A stretch of DNA of 64,000 nucleotides, taken from contig NC_079507.1 in the NCBI RefSeq assembly GCF_030052815.1, positions 59,089,119 through 59,153,118 of the forward strand. Reading direction: 5' to 3'. This document shows positions 1 through 11,132 of this stretch, piece after piece. The notes below the pieces were generated by a model that was not told the DNA's origin, ran no database searches, and was given only the letters and a program-made list of their open reading frames with translations. The position numbers were made by a program, and so were the translations under genes. Origin of the DNA: Hevea brasiliensis. Its lineage: Eukaryota > Streptophyta > Magnoliopsida > Malpighiales > Euphorbiaceae. Within the stretch, counting starts at the first letter, position 1; each line of letters opens with the position of its first letter.

Positions 1-273
1 TCCTATCATTTCGAAAATTGATCTTATAATACATGAAAATATAACTTAACGTTGACATGCAAAGCGATGAATAAATAAATTGTATATATTGATGAATGCA
101 TAATTGAAATTAGAATCGAAATTGTAAACGAAACTACCAAATTGAGTAACATTTGTTACTAATTCAACGAGGAACCGATTGCACAGAAAGCATTACCACT
201 ACAAATCTACAGAAACAAAAGTATAATTATTTAAAAACAAATGAATATAAGAAATTGGTGAGAAGAGGAGTAC

Positions 274-378
274 CGCATGGAGAGGGAGGGATTGGAGGAT
301 GGAGGAAGTGGAGGGTGGTTGTTGGAAAAAATCACGGCCTCCTTCTTGAAGAACTCGCTGAACAACCTCATCGTCCAT
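274..378 (-). CDS. First coding exon of a uridine-cytidine kinase C-like gene (partial)
   Basis: Read on the minus strand, an ATG at 378-376 opens a 35-codon exon beginning MDDEVVQRVLQEGGRDFF and ending in LQSLPLHA, followed directly by a GT donor at 273-272. From memory this matches the N-terminus of a plant P-loop kinase family annotated as uridine-cytidine kinase C (Arabidopsis At2g01460 type). In that family a short N-terminal exon ends at LPLHV and the ATP-binding kinase domain follows. No kinase exon is visible in 1-273, so that stretch is read as intron 1 and the catalytic part lies beyond the left edge. If the family is right, the protein would phosphorylate uridine or a related small substrate, but nothing catalytic is visible here. 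The longer plus-strand ORF over the same bases is antisense shadow. The family call rests on about 35 residues. Confidence 0.55.
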
Positions 379-740
379 TTCTCCAACAAATATTGCAGTG
401 GAAATGAATAAAACCTAATTCCTTTTTGCTTTTATGCACTTAATTGTTGTCAGTTATTTTCTGGTTAGTTGCAGAGAGAAAATCGATCGAAATAATAAAA
501 ATAAAACTCGAGAGACTCGCTAGAGAAAGAGAAAGGGGAACGTTTTCTTTTCCTTTTTCTTTCGTGCCTTTATTTTCTCCCCACTTTGCTTGCAAGTTAT
601 GCGCAGCTCCCGCTCGTTTTCTTTCGCCACTATTTCACCTTTTCCTTCCCATTTTTATTCTTTATCCCCATTTTTTGGCAAGTCACCTGCTTTGCACGTG
701 TCTTTTTTTTTTTTTTTTGCAGTAGGGGGAGTGTAAGTGC
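379..740 (-). promoter_or_regulatory. 5' UTR and proximal promoter of the uridine kinase-like gene
   Basis: This stretch lies upstream of the minus-strand ATG at 378. On the minus strand 440-640 is pyrimidine/purine-biased (TTTCTCTCT, AGAAAGAAAAAGG), as in plant 5' leaders. A palindromic G-box CACGTG sits at 695-700 beside a long T run (on the plus strand). No clear TATA box or transcription start could be fixed. The role is inferred from position. Confidence 0.35.
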
Positions 741-2738
741 TTTTTTTTTTTTTAAATATGATTATATTTTATTGCTATATAAAATATGATCACATTTAAT
801 TTATTTGATTGTATGATATAATTATAAAAATTATTTAAAATAATAATAATAATAATAAAAGACAATGCTATTTAAATTTTCCTTTATTTTTTATTTTAAT
901 TAGATTTTCTTAATTTTAAGTAATATTTATTTATTATTAATTATAATTGTGAAAAATCTAAATCATACCATAAAATTCATTGTATTTCACTAAAAAAATC
1001 ATTTTATATAAATTTAATTAAATTTATATGATAATAAATGTTGTTATTCATATATATTATACTTTAATTGAAGGCTAATAAAAAGAAAAAAAAATGCATT
1101 TTTCGATAATTTTGAAAAAACTTTAAAAAATGAAAAATTCAAATAATTTTACAGACTTTACCATTGTCAATATAATTTAACACAATATAATTACAACTCC
1201 ATATCAGAACTTTACAATTGTCAAAAGTTAAAAATCAAATAACACTCAAACTCATAAGAAAATCAAAGACATTTTAGGAACCTCATATAAAAATATTGTT
1301 GTGAAATGATGTCATTTTTATTATTATTTTTTTTTTAGTCTTGAGTGAGTGTATTATATTAGTGCTGTGAATGTGTTCATGTGTTATTAAAGGATCTATT
1401 ATCTATATAAAAAAAAAGGATAAAAAAAATATTTTAATTGGAATAAATTATTTATTTTTATAATTAATATTAATTTTCCGTATTAAAAAAAATACAAACT
1501 TTTAATCATATTGCACATTTATATCTGACTAATAAAAATAAATTAATAAATTGAATAATTCAATAAATCAATTATGATTTAATTATTTTTTTTTTCATTT
1601 AATTTGTGACATAACAACAATTTAGAGAATAGAGATTGTTTTAAAATTAAAAGAGTTGCGATTAGTAGGGAATATATAAATATAATTATATTTATATGTT
1701 AAAAAATGTTATTATTTATAAATTATTTTTTACTTAAATATTAATAAAAGAAAAAAATAATAAATGTATTTTCTAATAATTTTAGAGAAATTTTAAAAAG
1801 TAAAAAAATCCAAATGATTGGACAAAAAACTCAATGCAGTTACTGTGAACGTATTCCCACATCGTTAAGAGATTTTTATTTTTGCCAGAAGAAAAAAAAA
1901 ATAAAAAAGGAAAAAAAATTAGGATAAATTATTTACTTATATATTATATTAAAATTAATATTTAATTTTTTATATTTAAATAATAAACTTTTAACTATAC
2001 TATACATTTTAATTTCAAATAATAAAAAGTAAATTATTAAATTAAATAATTCAATAAATTAATTATCAATAATTGAATTTTTTAAATTTTAATTTTCATC
2101 GATTGGCTTTAAAATTGCATGTCAACCAAATAGTGGGTTACAAGTTTGATGAAGGTAAGAATATAAATAATTTGAAATTGTGTCCATATAATAAGAAGAT
2201 AATGTTTAAAAAATTAAAATAAATTTTTAAATTCGATCAAACATTAATTAAAAATTAAAATAAGGAATAACAATACTTTTACTCAAACTGAAACAATAAA
2301 TTAATACAAAAATCCACCAAAATTTAAAAGATTTAAAACGATATAATCAGCTATTGAACAACGTTGTTTATGTTTTTTATATGCAAAATTGTTAAAATAG
2401 ATTTATAATTGGAAAATAGATAAAATAAATTTTAAAACAAAACAACAATATAATAACTAAATTTAAAGTATAAATCATATTAATTTAATTATATTATAAA
2501 TACAAAATACAATGAACCTAAATTATAATTAATCGCTGTTATTTATGATGTTTCAGTCTCTCCATTCAATAACGAAGGCTTTTAGAATTAAAATAACTTT
2601 TTAAAATTAAGAACCAATTCTTGTTGAAATTGATTGATGATGAAATTCCAATCAAGCTCAGGCCTTAAAGATAAGCCAATTACACAAAGCTGATCACAGA
2701 GCAAGAGATACAGTAGAAAAACCAGAGTAATTATATAC
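741..2738. other. AT-rich intergenic spacer
   Basis: About 2 kb of very AT-rich sequence with no convincing ORF, RNA gene or element end. It carries an old diverged duplication (listed separately). The last ~100 bases (2640-2738) are more complex and continue, across the copia insertion, into 18012. Confidence 0.6.
1020..2095. repeat. Diverged ~660-bp direct duplication
   Basis: Two blocks share the same order of landmarks. These are a tttatatg...aaatgtt start (1024 and 1694), an A-rich aataaaaagaaaaaaa patch (1076 and 1743), a ctgtgaatgt/ctgtgaacgt patch (1365 and 1840), and a long block ending aataattcaataaat (about 1400-1570 and 1915-2060). Spacing falls from about 670 to about 490 bp through indels. 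It is an old tandem duplication of spacer DNA with no coding content. Confidence 0.45.
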
Positions 2739-2743
2739 TAAAA

Positions 2744-4824
2744 TGTTAGTAGTATGCCCTAAAACATATCATTTAATATATATCTTGTACATATTTTATT
2801 AATAAAAATGTAAATTCACTTTTCTGTTTATATAATATATTTTTGTGTAACAGAAAAGGTCCATTGATATTTTGTTAGAAATTCTATTCTTAAGTTGTTA
2901 AGAATATGAGTGACAGTATTTCTAGCATAAAGTATCATAAATTGGTTCACAATAAGGACATGACTTATCTAGAAAAATTGTAATCATGTTTTGTTTTCAA
3001 GTTATTTATATGATATGTAAATAAGATGGAATGGTGAGTCTCATGCCATATAACAAACATGATAGGCACTTATGCATGATAAGTAGGCCGAACCAGTAAC
3101 ACATATGACAAGCACATGGAGTTTACTCTTGTCAATGCATTGTCATATATCATATCAGTGCATATAATCTTTAGACCTGAGATAACACAGTTATCTTGTA
3201 TATAGGTGGTTTGAGTTTAATATTGCTTTCATACTTGTACTGTGCAAGAGTATATGGGCATGTGTTGGCTCCTACCAGTTATATATGAAGATAAATGTTG
3301 ATCAAGATGGAATCTGTTACCCTAAATAAATAGGGATAAAATCCTATTTTCATTTAATTGTTCTTGATATTTCAAGTTCTTGGCTAGGACAGACAGATTT
3401 AATCAGAAAATAGTTTCTGATGAGAAAATCTTTTAATCAATAATTGGAATTAAAAGTGAACATAATATTCATAGCAAATGGGGTTTGACATAAATCATGA
3501 CTTCAACTCGAATTGGGATTTTGTAACAGAGAGATTCTTGTGCATGGTAACATATGATTATAGGTTCATTTAAGGTATTCCTTATTACTAATTGGGTGGC
3601 CATGACATGCTATGCTAGGTGTTGTCTATGAGGTGCCTAAAATGATTTAGAGAAATCATTTAGGGTAAGAAAATGTTATGATGATATTAAGAGTTGATAT
3701 CATATCTCATTGCCAATTAGTGATGAGCCTAGTGAGTCACACACATACACAAGTAATCACCAAGTTAAATATGATTTAATTAATTAATTAAATAGTTTAA
3801 TTGATTAATTAAATAGGTTTGATTTGCAATTAGATTGCAAAGTCCCTAGCATGGCTTGAAACTAAATCTAGGTTATTGGATGTATAGTATAAGTTAAATT
3901 TATATTTAAAGTGTTTAAATATGAATTTAATTGTGAGAAATTAATTAATGGAGATTAATTAATTAATTTATATTTGATATAAATTGATTAGAAGAGGAGA
4001 AATAATTATTTTGAGTTTAGAACTCAAAATTACAATACAAGGGTAATTTGGTCATTTCACAAGGTGACATATGGCACCATGAGATGGTGACACATGGCAT
4101 CATAGTTTGTCATTTGTCTTCCTATCATGCAAGATGATCAAAGTCAAGATTAAGTCTAACTTTGACACTTAGCTTAATGTGATTAGGTCAATTAAAATTA
4201 AGATGCAATCAGGTGATGACATGTAGTAAGGGTTTTAAGTGATGACCTAATTATATAAAGTGAGAGAAAATAAAAATCAACCACTCTTCTTATTTTCTCT
4301 CAAGTGTGCCGCCACCTCTATGCTCTTCTCCTCTCTTCATATTCTCTCATCAATTCAAAGAAAATGATCCAAGTTTCTTTGAATTAAAATCACTAGAAAT
4401 TATTTCTAGTGTCCTATACACATCTACAATCTCTCTAAAGGCAAATCCCTAATTTCTAATTTGTTGGCAAGGCTTGAGAAGCTAGTTTAGGGGCTGCCCA
4501 TTGGTGATCTTGGTGTGGACAAACTAGAGGGACAACATTTGGGGTCCTAGGTGCTTCACAAAGGTACCAATCACATCTACAGTGCATCAAAAGGTTAATG
4601 CACATATTCTTGTATCAATCTAAGGTTCTAATGAATTAATTTGTTAATTCAAAAATCTTAAATGGCAAATGTAGATCCTAATACATATTAAAGTATTTTA
4701 ATATACAATTGAACATTGAAATCAATTAGGTACATAATGAATCTTGCATGATGTATGAGACCCTAGAAGAAAATTTTTGAATTCAATTTTCTAATCTAAT
4801 AATTTTCATATTTTCGCTCCTTCA
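2744..4824 (+). repeat. 5' LTR of the copia element
   Basis: This is a 2081-bp LTR starting tgttagtagtatgccct and ending gctccttca. It matches the 3' LTR along its whole length once the nested insertions are skipped. A TATA-like tatataaagtg (4252-4262) followed by a ctctcaagtg-type leader may be its promoter region (inference). Confidence 0.92.
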
Positions 4825-4825
4825 A

Positions 4826-4839
4826 TTAGTATCAAAGCC
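4826..4839 (+). other. Degenerate primer-binding site of the copia element
   Basis: Right after the LTR, ttagtatcaaagcc resembles the plant initiator tRNA-Met primer site TGGTATCAGAGC with a few substitutions. This matches the decayed state of the element. Confidence 0.65.
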
Positions 4840-6404
4840 ACTATATTTGCCATTTAGATTGTTTAATGTCTGATTTAGTTGTGTGATTTGATAAAAAATT
4901 GATTGATTTATTGCTGGTTGCAATCATCAATGGTGACAGCAAAGTGTTGAATCCATATGGTGCGCATGGTTTATAACCTCCATGGTGCGCATGGTATTGG
5001 GCTTCAAATATACAATTGTTGTATATTTTTAAGGCTTATAATTAATTAAATTGTTTAATTAAGATTTTTAATCACACAATTAAATTTTGATTTATTTGTT
5101 TGAATGAGATTCAAATCTGAATTTTTAAATTTGGTTGAATGAGATTCAAATCTGAATTTTTAAATTTGTTTTGAATAAGATTCAAATCTGAATTTTTAAA
5201 TTTGGTTGAATGAGATTTAAATCTGAATTTTTTAGTTGAATATGAGATGTTCAATTTAATTTTAGTATATATGTTTTATTTAATTATTAAATGGTAATAT
5301 GCATGATAGATGATCATGGATAATAAAAGACCAATGTGATTGGATTTATTTTTTTTATTGTAAATTAATTAATTTATTTTGGTGGCATGTATTATAAAGG
5401 TTGTAATATTTTTTTGTTGTAATTTCATTTATTTGAGGACTTTAAAGTCCATGTTCTTGTAAATTTGCTTTGGTATGCCAAGGATTACAATGTAATGGAT
5501 TGCAAGAAGATCAAGGAGGTCAAGAGCATTGGTGGGACCAGTGAGAGGAATTCAAGATCAACTATTGATTATGTACTCATTCAGCAACTCTTGTAAAATG
5601 AATGAATGAAATGCACCTAGGAACGCCATGATTCAATTCTTGGTGACTCAGAATTGAATCCCTTAGAAAGTCCATGATCATACCATATTTAATGTTTATC
5701 CATGTATGCATGAGATGTATGGGAATGTATGCAAGTATATGATATATGCATGCTAATTGGATAATGTGCAGAGTGAGACCATAATAGTAATTAAGCCGAC
5801 CACAAAATCTTCCAAACAAATGATTAAGTTAGAAATGAAATAATTAAAATAATTATATCATGGACCCTTCATTGAGACAATTATTTTAAGAAATTTTAAA
5901 TACTTGCATATGATACAATTAATTTAAGAAATTTTCTTAAGAATAATTATTAAGCATGAGATGTTGTAAATATGTAAATGGTTTGGCGGCCAATAATAGA
6001 TATGCCTAAGGATATTAAAATTATTTGTATGTTTACTGGCTCAATAAGATCAACTTAACTAATGTAAGATAAGTCAATAGTGGATGTGCCTGAGATTTTG
6101 AGCATTAAGGGCTAGGTAAATGATTGAACCTCACATGAGATGTGATGGGCAAGGAGTTTCTCACTTACAGTTTATTATAATTCCAATAATGGATGTGCCC
6201 GAAGATGATCAATAAGACTATAAGAATTCAATCACCCACTAGAAATCCATCCAACTAGGATTTCCATTTCCTACTTTGGAAGTGTAGGATTCGCTAATTC
6301 GTAGGAGGAACAATTTGATTAAAAGACCATAATCATTTTGGTTAAATACATGATACATTTATTAATTAATCTGGTTATTTTTTGCAGTTAATTTTATGAT
6401 AATA
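4840..6404 (+). other. Long untranslated leader of the copia element
   Basis: About 1.57 kb separate the PBS from the gag start with no supported ORF. The stretch includes a short duplicated motif (atggtgcgcatggt, near 4957 and 4982) and a 35-bp tandem repeat. The leader is long for a copia element, and it may include material acquired by the family. Confidence 0.6.
5096..5230 (+). repeat. 35-bp tandem repeat, four copies
   Basis: Units contain gaatgagattcaaatctgaa followed by tttttaaattt. Starts of the gaat core at 5102, 5137, 5173 and 5208 give a 35-36-bp period, with small changes between units. The array lies in the copia leader. Confidence 0.9.
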
Positions 6405-7310
6405 ATGAGCACACAACAACCACCACCATCCAATATCCTTGCGAGCATACTTGATCACAATAGGTTGACATGACCTAATATTTCTGATTGGCTTAGAAAT
6501 TTGAAACTTGTCCTGAACCTTAAACATATAGGATATATTATAGACTCAAATGTTCCTGGTCCCTTACCTCCAAAGGCCACTCAAGAGGAACATGATACTT
6601 TGGACAAGTGGAAGGAGCATGATATAAGAGCCAAGTGTTACATGCTTGCTTCTATGAGTAATGAGTTACAGAAGTAGCATGAGAACATGCAGAGTGCAAG
6701 TGAGATCCTCCTTCACCTACAAGAGTTATATGGTGAACATAGCAGGAATTTCAGGTATGAGATATCTAGGCAGCTCCTTCACCTACAAGAGTTATATGGT
6801 GAACATAGCAGGAATTTCAGGTATGAGATATCTAGGCAGCTATTTCGCATGAGGATATCTAAGGGACAGAATGTTGGGGATCATGTCCACAAGATGATTC
6901 GGCTTATTGAGAAGCTAGAACATCTTGACTTTAATATGAATTTCCAACTGTAAACGGATTTGATCCTTCAGTCCCTTCCTGAGTCATTTGAGAATTTTAT
7001 GACAAATTTCTCTATGACTAAGCAGGAATACACCTTGGCTGGTTTACTTAACATGCTGGTTATTGCCCAAAAGAATATGCTGGGCAATAAAGGAAAAGAT
7101 GTAGCTTTGATTGCATCTTCTTCTGTTGAAAAGTCTAGCAAGAAGAAGGGCAATAAGAAAAAGAAACCTCAAATTCCTGGTCCTTCCAAAAAGATAGCTA
7201 AACAGAAAGGGAAGATTAAAGCTGATGGAGGCAAAGGAAAGTATTTCCACTGCTAGAAGGATGGGCACTGGAATAAGAACTGCCCAGAGTATAGCAAGTA
7301 GTAGTAGCTT
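6405..7310 (+). pseudogene. copia gag (nucleocapsid/capsid) pseudogene
   Basis: The ATG at 6405 starts MSTQQPPPSNILASILDHN, followed by an ISDWLRNLKLVLN stretch typical of copia Gag (UBN2-like). The reading is interrupted by stops, for example at 6472 and at 6676 just before the HENMQSASEILLHL segment. A zinc knuckle is recognisable near 7243-7290 (C-x2-C-x4-H-x4-C pattern), but its second Cys position is a TAG stop, giving FHC-stop-KDGHWNKNC. A lysine-rich linker precedes it. Gag would package the element's RNA; this copy cannot make a full protein. Confidence 0.85.
6708..6839 (+). repeat. 66-bp in-frame tandem duplication inside copia gag
   Basis: Bases 6708-6773 and 6774-6839 appear identical. 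The unit encodes 22 residues (LLHLQELYGEHSRN and on), so the reading frame is kept. The lack of visible differences suggests it is much younger than the element's other damage. Confidence 0.95.
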
Positions 7311-7319
7311 ACAGTAACG

Positions 7320-10309
7320 AGATATTAGACTCCGAGTTGGCAATGGCTCAAGTGTTGAAGCTTTAGCCATAGGATCTAAATCTTTATACATATGTGGACG
7401 TGTTTATATTTAAATAAGGTTTTGCATGTACCTGATGCTTTTAAGAACATCATTTCTATATCTAGTTTGACTAGAGATTGTTATGAATTTTAGTTCATAA
7501 ATGATGTTTACAATGTTTATTTTGGAAATAAATATGTTAGTTCGGGTTATATGCATGATGGACTTTATTATTTAGATAATAATGTTAAATACAAATCTAA
7601 TGCAAGCAATCTAAATGAATGCAATGCCATGATGAAAATTAACTCAAGTTCAAAATATATTTGGCACTTAAGGTTAGGTCATGTTGCAGAAGATAGGATT
7701 ACAAAACTGGAGACAATGGAGATTTTATTCTCATTGGGTTATGAACCTACTCTAACTTGTGAATCTTGCCTTCAAGGCAAAATGACTAGATCACCCTTTG
7801 TTAGACAAGGACTAAGAGCTGAAAATATTTTGGAGCTAATACATAGTGATGTAGGTGGTCTATTTAAAGAAATGGCTAGAGGCGGTTTTCATTACTTTAT
7901 TACCTTTATTGATGATAAATCAAGGTTTGGGTATTTGTATTTGATGAAATACAAACATGAATCATTTGAAAAGTTCAAAGAATTTAAATCTGAAGTAGAA
8001 AATCAAATAGGAAAAAGTATTAAAGCTCTTCGATCAGATCGTGGAAGTGAATACTTGAATACTGAATTTGATGAATACTTGAAAAGCATGGCATTGTTTC
8101 CCAGCTGATTCCTCCAGGAACGCTACAGCTGAATGGTGTATCTGAAAGGAGAAATCGTACCCTGTTAGATATGGTACGAAGTATGATGAGCTATACTGAT
8201 ATGCCAATCTCCTTTTAGGGATTTGCATTCGAATCAGCTTTGCATATTTTGAATAGGATTCTATCAAAATCAGTATCTTCCACACCTTATGAGATATGGC
8301 ATGGAAGAAAACCAAGTCTTAAGCATGTTAAGATTTGGGGTTGTCCAGCTTATATCAAAAAGCTGAACATTGATAAATTGGAAATCAAATTAGAAAAGGG
8401 TCGATTTTTTGGATATCTAAAAGAAAGTTTTGGATATTATTTTTATTTGCCTACATCACAAAAGGTTGTGGTAAGTAGAGATGTCATATTTCTTAAACAA
8501 CAATTTATTCAAGAAGGAGGCAAAGGAAGGCAAATAGAGTTAGAATTGGAGAATTCTGATCAACCAACAGATCAGATGGATATAGATCGATCTACTCAAC
8601 CTATACCTATTGATGAAACATCTACAGTTATTCCTCGCAGATCAACCATGATTTCTCACCCACCAGTGAGATGTGGTTTTCTTCATAAAGATAAATAAGA
8701 GTTGTTTTCTCATGAAGAAGTAGATCATGGAGATGATCCACTTACCTATGAAGAAGCTATATCAGATATAAACTCTTCAAAATAGATTGATGCTATGAAA
8801 TCCAAAATTGATTCCATGTATAAGAATCAAGTTTGGGATCTTATTGACCCACCTGAAAGTATTGTACTTAGAGGGAATAAATGGGTTTTCAAGAAGAAAA
8901 TTGATTCTAATGGAAAGGTAGAGACCTATAAAGCAAGGCTAGTAGCGAAAGGGTTTCGCCAAAAGCAATGAATTAACTATGAGGAGACTTTCTCGCCTGT
9001 TGCCATGCTTAAATCAATTAGGAGTCTATTAGTAATAACTGCATACTATGATTATGAGATTTGACAGATGAATGTCAAAACAGCTTTTCTCAATGGATAC
9101 ATTGAAGAAAACATTTTCATGGAACAACTTAGGGGTTTTGAATCCCAAGATGGTTCCAAAGTATGAAAGCTAAAGCGATCTATTTATGGGTTGAAACAAG
9201 CTTCGAGGAGTTGGAACATCCGTTTTGATGAAGCCATTAAATCATTTGATTTTATAAAAAATGAGGATGAGCCATGTTTATATAAGAAAGTTAGTGATAC
9301 TGCTGTCACTTTTCTTGTCTTATATGTGGATGATATTTTGTTGATGGGTAATGACATAGGTATGTTGACAGTTGTAAAGTTATGGTTGTCAAATACATTT
9401 TTTCACTAAAGACTTAGGGGAGGCAACCTATATTCTTGGGATTCACATCTATAGAGATAGAGCAAAAAGAATAATTGGTTTATCCTAAATTCTATACTTG
9501 GAAAAGGTGTTAAATAGGTTTAACATACTTGATTCCAAGAGAGGATTGTTACCAGTGAGACATGGTATCCACCTTTCTAAAGAGATGTCTCCAAAGACAC
9601 TTGAAGAAAGAGATAAAATGGCTAGGAGTCCATATACTTCTACTGTTGGAAGTTTGATGTATGCAATGATGTGTACTAGGCCGGATATTGCACATGCTGT
9701 TAGTTTGACTAGCAGGTTTCAATCCAATCCAGGTTTGGAACACTGGATAGCTATCAAGAATATCCTTAAGTACTTGAGAAGAACTAAGGATTTATTCTTG
9801 ATATATGGAGGTAGTGACTTGCAATTGGATGGTTATACTAATTCTGATTTCTAATCAGATATCGATGATAGAAAGTCTACCTCTGGGTATGTGTTTATTT
9901 GTAATGGAGGTGCAGTCAGTTGGAAGAGTTCCAAATAGAGTACGACTACAGATTCCACTACAGAGACTGAGTATATTATTGCATCAAATGTTGCAAAAGA
10001 AGCTGTTTGGATAAAGAAGTTTGTGACAGAACTTGCAGTAGTTTCTTCCATTGAGTCAGCAGTTCCACTCTACTGTGACAACAATGGAGTAGTCATACAG
10101 GCTAAGGAACCCCGGTCTCGCCAAAAATCCAAACACATAGAAAGGCGTTACCACATTATCAGAGAGATAGTTGGCGAGGTGATGTAGCCATGAAGAAAAT
10201 AGCATCAGCTAAAAATTCAGCTGATCCATTCACTAAGCCTATATCACAAGCTCAGTTAGACAGACATCTTGAGAAGATGGGTCTAAGGTATTGTAATGAA
10301 TGGCTCTAG
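7320..10309 (+). pseudogene. copia pol (protease remnant, integrase, RT, RNase H) pseudogene
   Basis: Segments in order are: the C-terminal part of the protease (LRVGNGSSVEALAIGSKSL at about 7330), with the catalytic D-S/T-G region absent; the GAG-pre-integrase zinc motif (WHLRLGH ... CESCLQGK, 7660-7790); the integrase core (HSDVGG, FIDDKSRFGYLYL, ALRSDRGSEYLN, 7840-8060); the RT thumb-side and palm motifs (KARLVAKGF, LKRSIYGLKQASRSWN, YVDDILLMG at 9329-9355); and RNase H (LYCDNNGVVIQAKEPRSRQKSKHIE, 10070-10140), ending GLRYCNEWL-stop at 10307-10309. Frameshifts fall near 8100, 9405, 9860 and 10190, with scattered stops. It is clearly a dead copy. Domain order is known for Ty1/copia; residue calls are direct translation. 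Confidence 0.9.
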
Positions 10310-10323
10310 TGCTAGTGGGAGAT
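10310..10323 (+). other. Polypurine tract of the copia element
   Basis: The purine-rich tgctagtgggagat lies directly before the TG of the 3' LTR and just after the pol stop. This is the expected plus-strand priming site. Confidence 0.75.
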
Positions 10324-11132
10324 TGTTAGTAGTATGCCCTAGAGTATATCATTTAGTATGTATCTTGTACATATTTTATTAATAAAAAGGTAATTTCACT
10401 TTTTCATTTACATAATATATTTATGTGTAATAGAAAAGATCCATTGATATTTTGTTAGAAATTCTATTCTTAAGTTGTTAAGAATATGAGTGACAGTCTT
10501 TCTAGCATAAATTATCATAAATTGGTTCACAATCGAGGATACTTCACAATAAAGATATGACTTATCCAGAAAGATTGTAATCATATTTTGTTCCCAAGTT
10601 ATTTATATGAGATGTAAAAAAGATAGAATGGTGAGTCTCATGCTATATAACAAACATAATAGGCACTTATGCATGAAAAGTAGGCCGAACCAGTGACACA
10701 TATGACAAGCACATGGAGTTTACTCTTATCAATGCATTATCACATATCATATCAGTGCATATAATCTTTAGACCTGAGATAATACAGTTATCTTGTATAT
10801 AGGTGGTTTGAGTTTGATACTGCTTTTATACTTGTACTGTGTATGGGTATATGGGAATGTATTGGCTCCTACCAGTTATATACGGAGATAGGTGTTAATC
10901 AAGATGGAATCTGTTACTCTTAGTAAATAGGGATAAAATCCTATGTTCATTTAATTGTTCTTGATGTTTCAAGTTCCTGGCCAAGACAGACAGATTTAAT
11001 CAGAAAAGAGATTCTAATGAGAAAATCTTTTAATCAATAATTGGAATTAAAAGAGAACATAATATTCATAGCAAATGGGGTTTGACATAAACCATGACTC
11101 CAGCTCGAATTGAGATTTTGTAATAGAGAGAT

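Noticed and set aside
153..407. 84-residue plus-strand ORF
   Set aside because: It is antisense to the minus-strand kinase exon and starts from a non-ATG codon; the minus reading has family similarity and a splice donor.
444..789. Two overlapping plus-strand ORFs rich in Phe/Leu
   Set aside because: Translation of a pyrimidine-rich leader/promoter; no domain and no start context.
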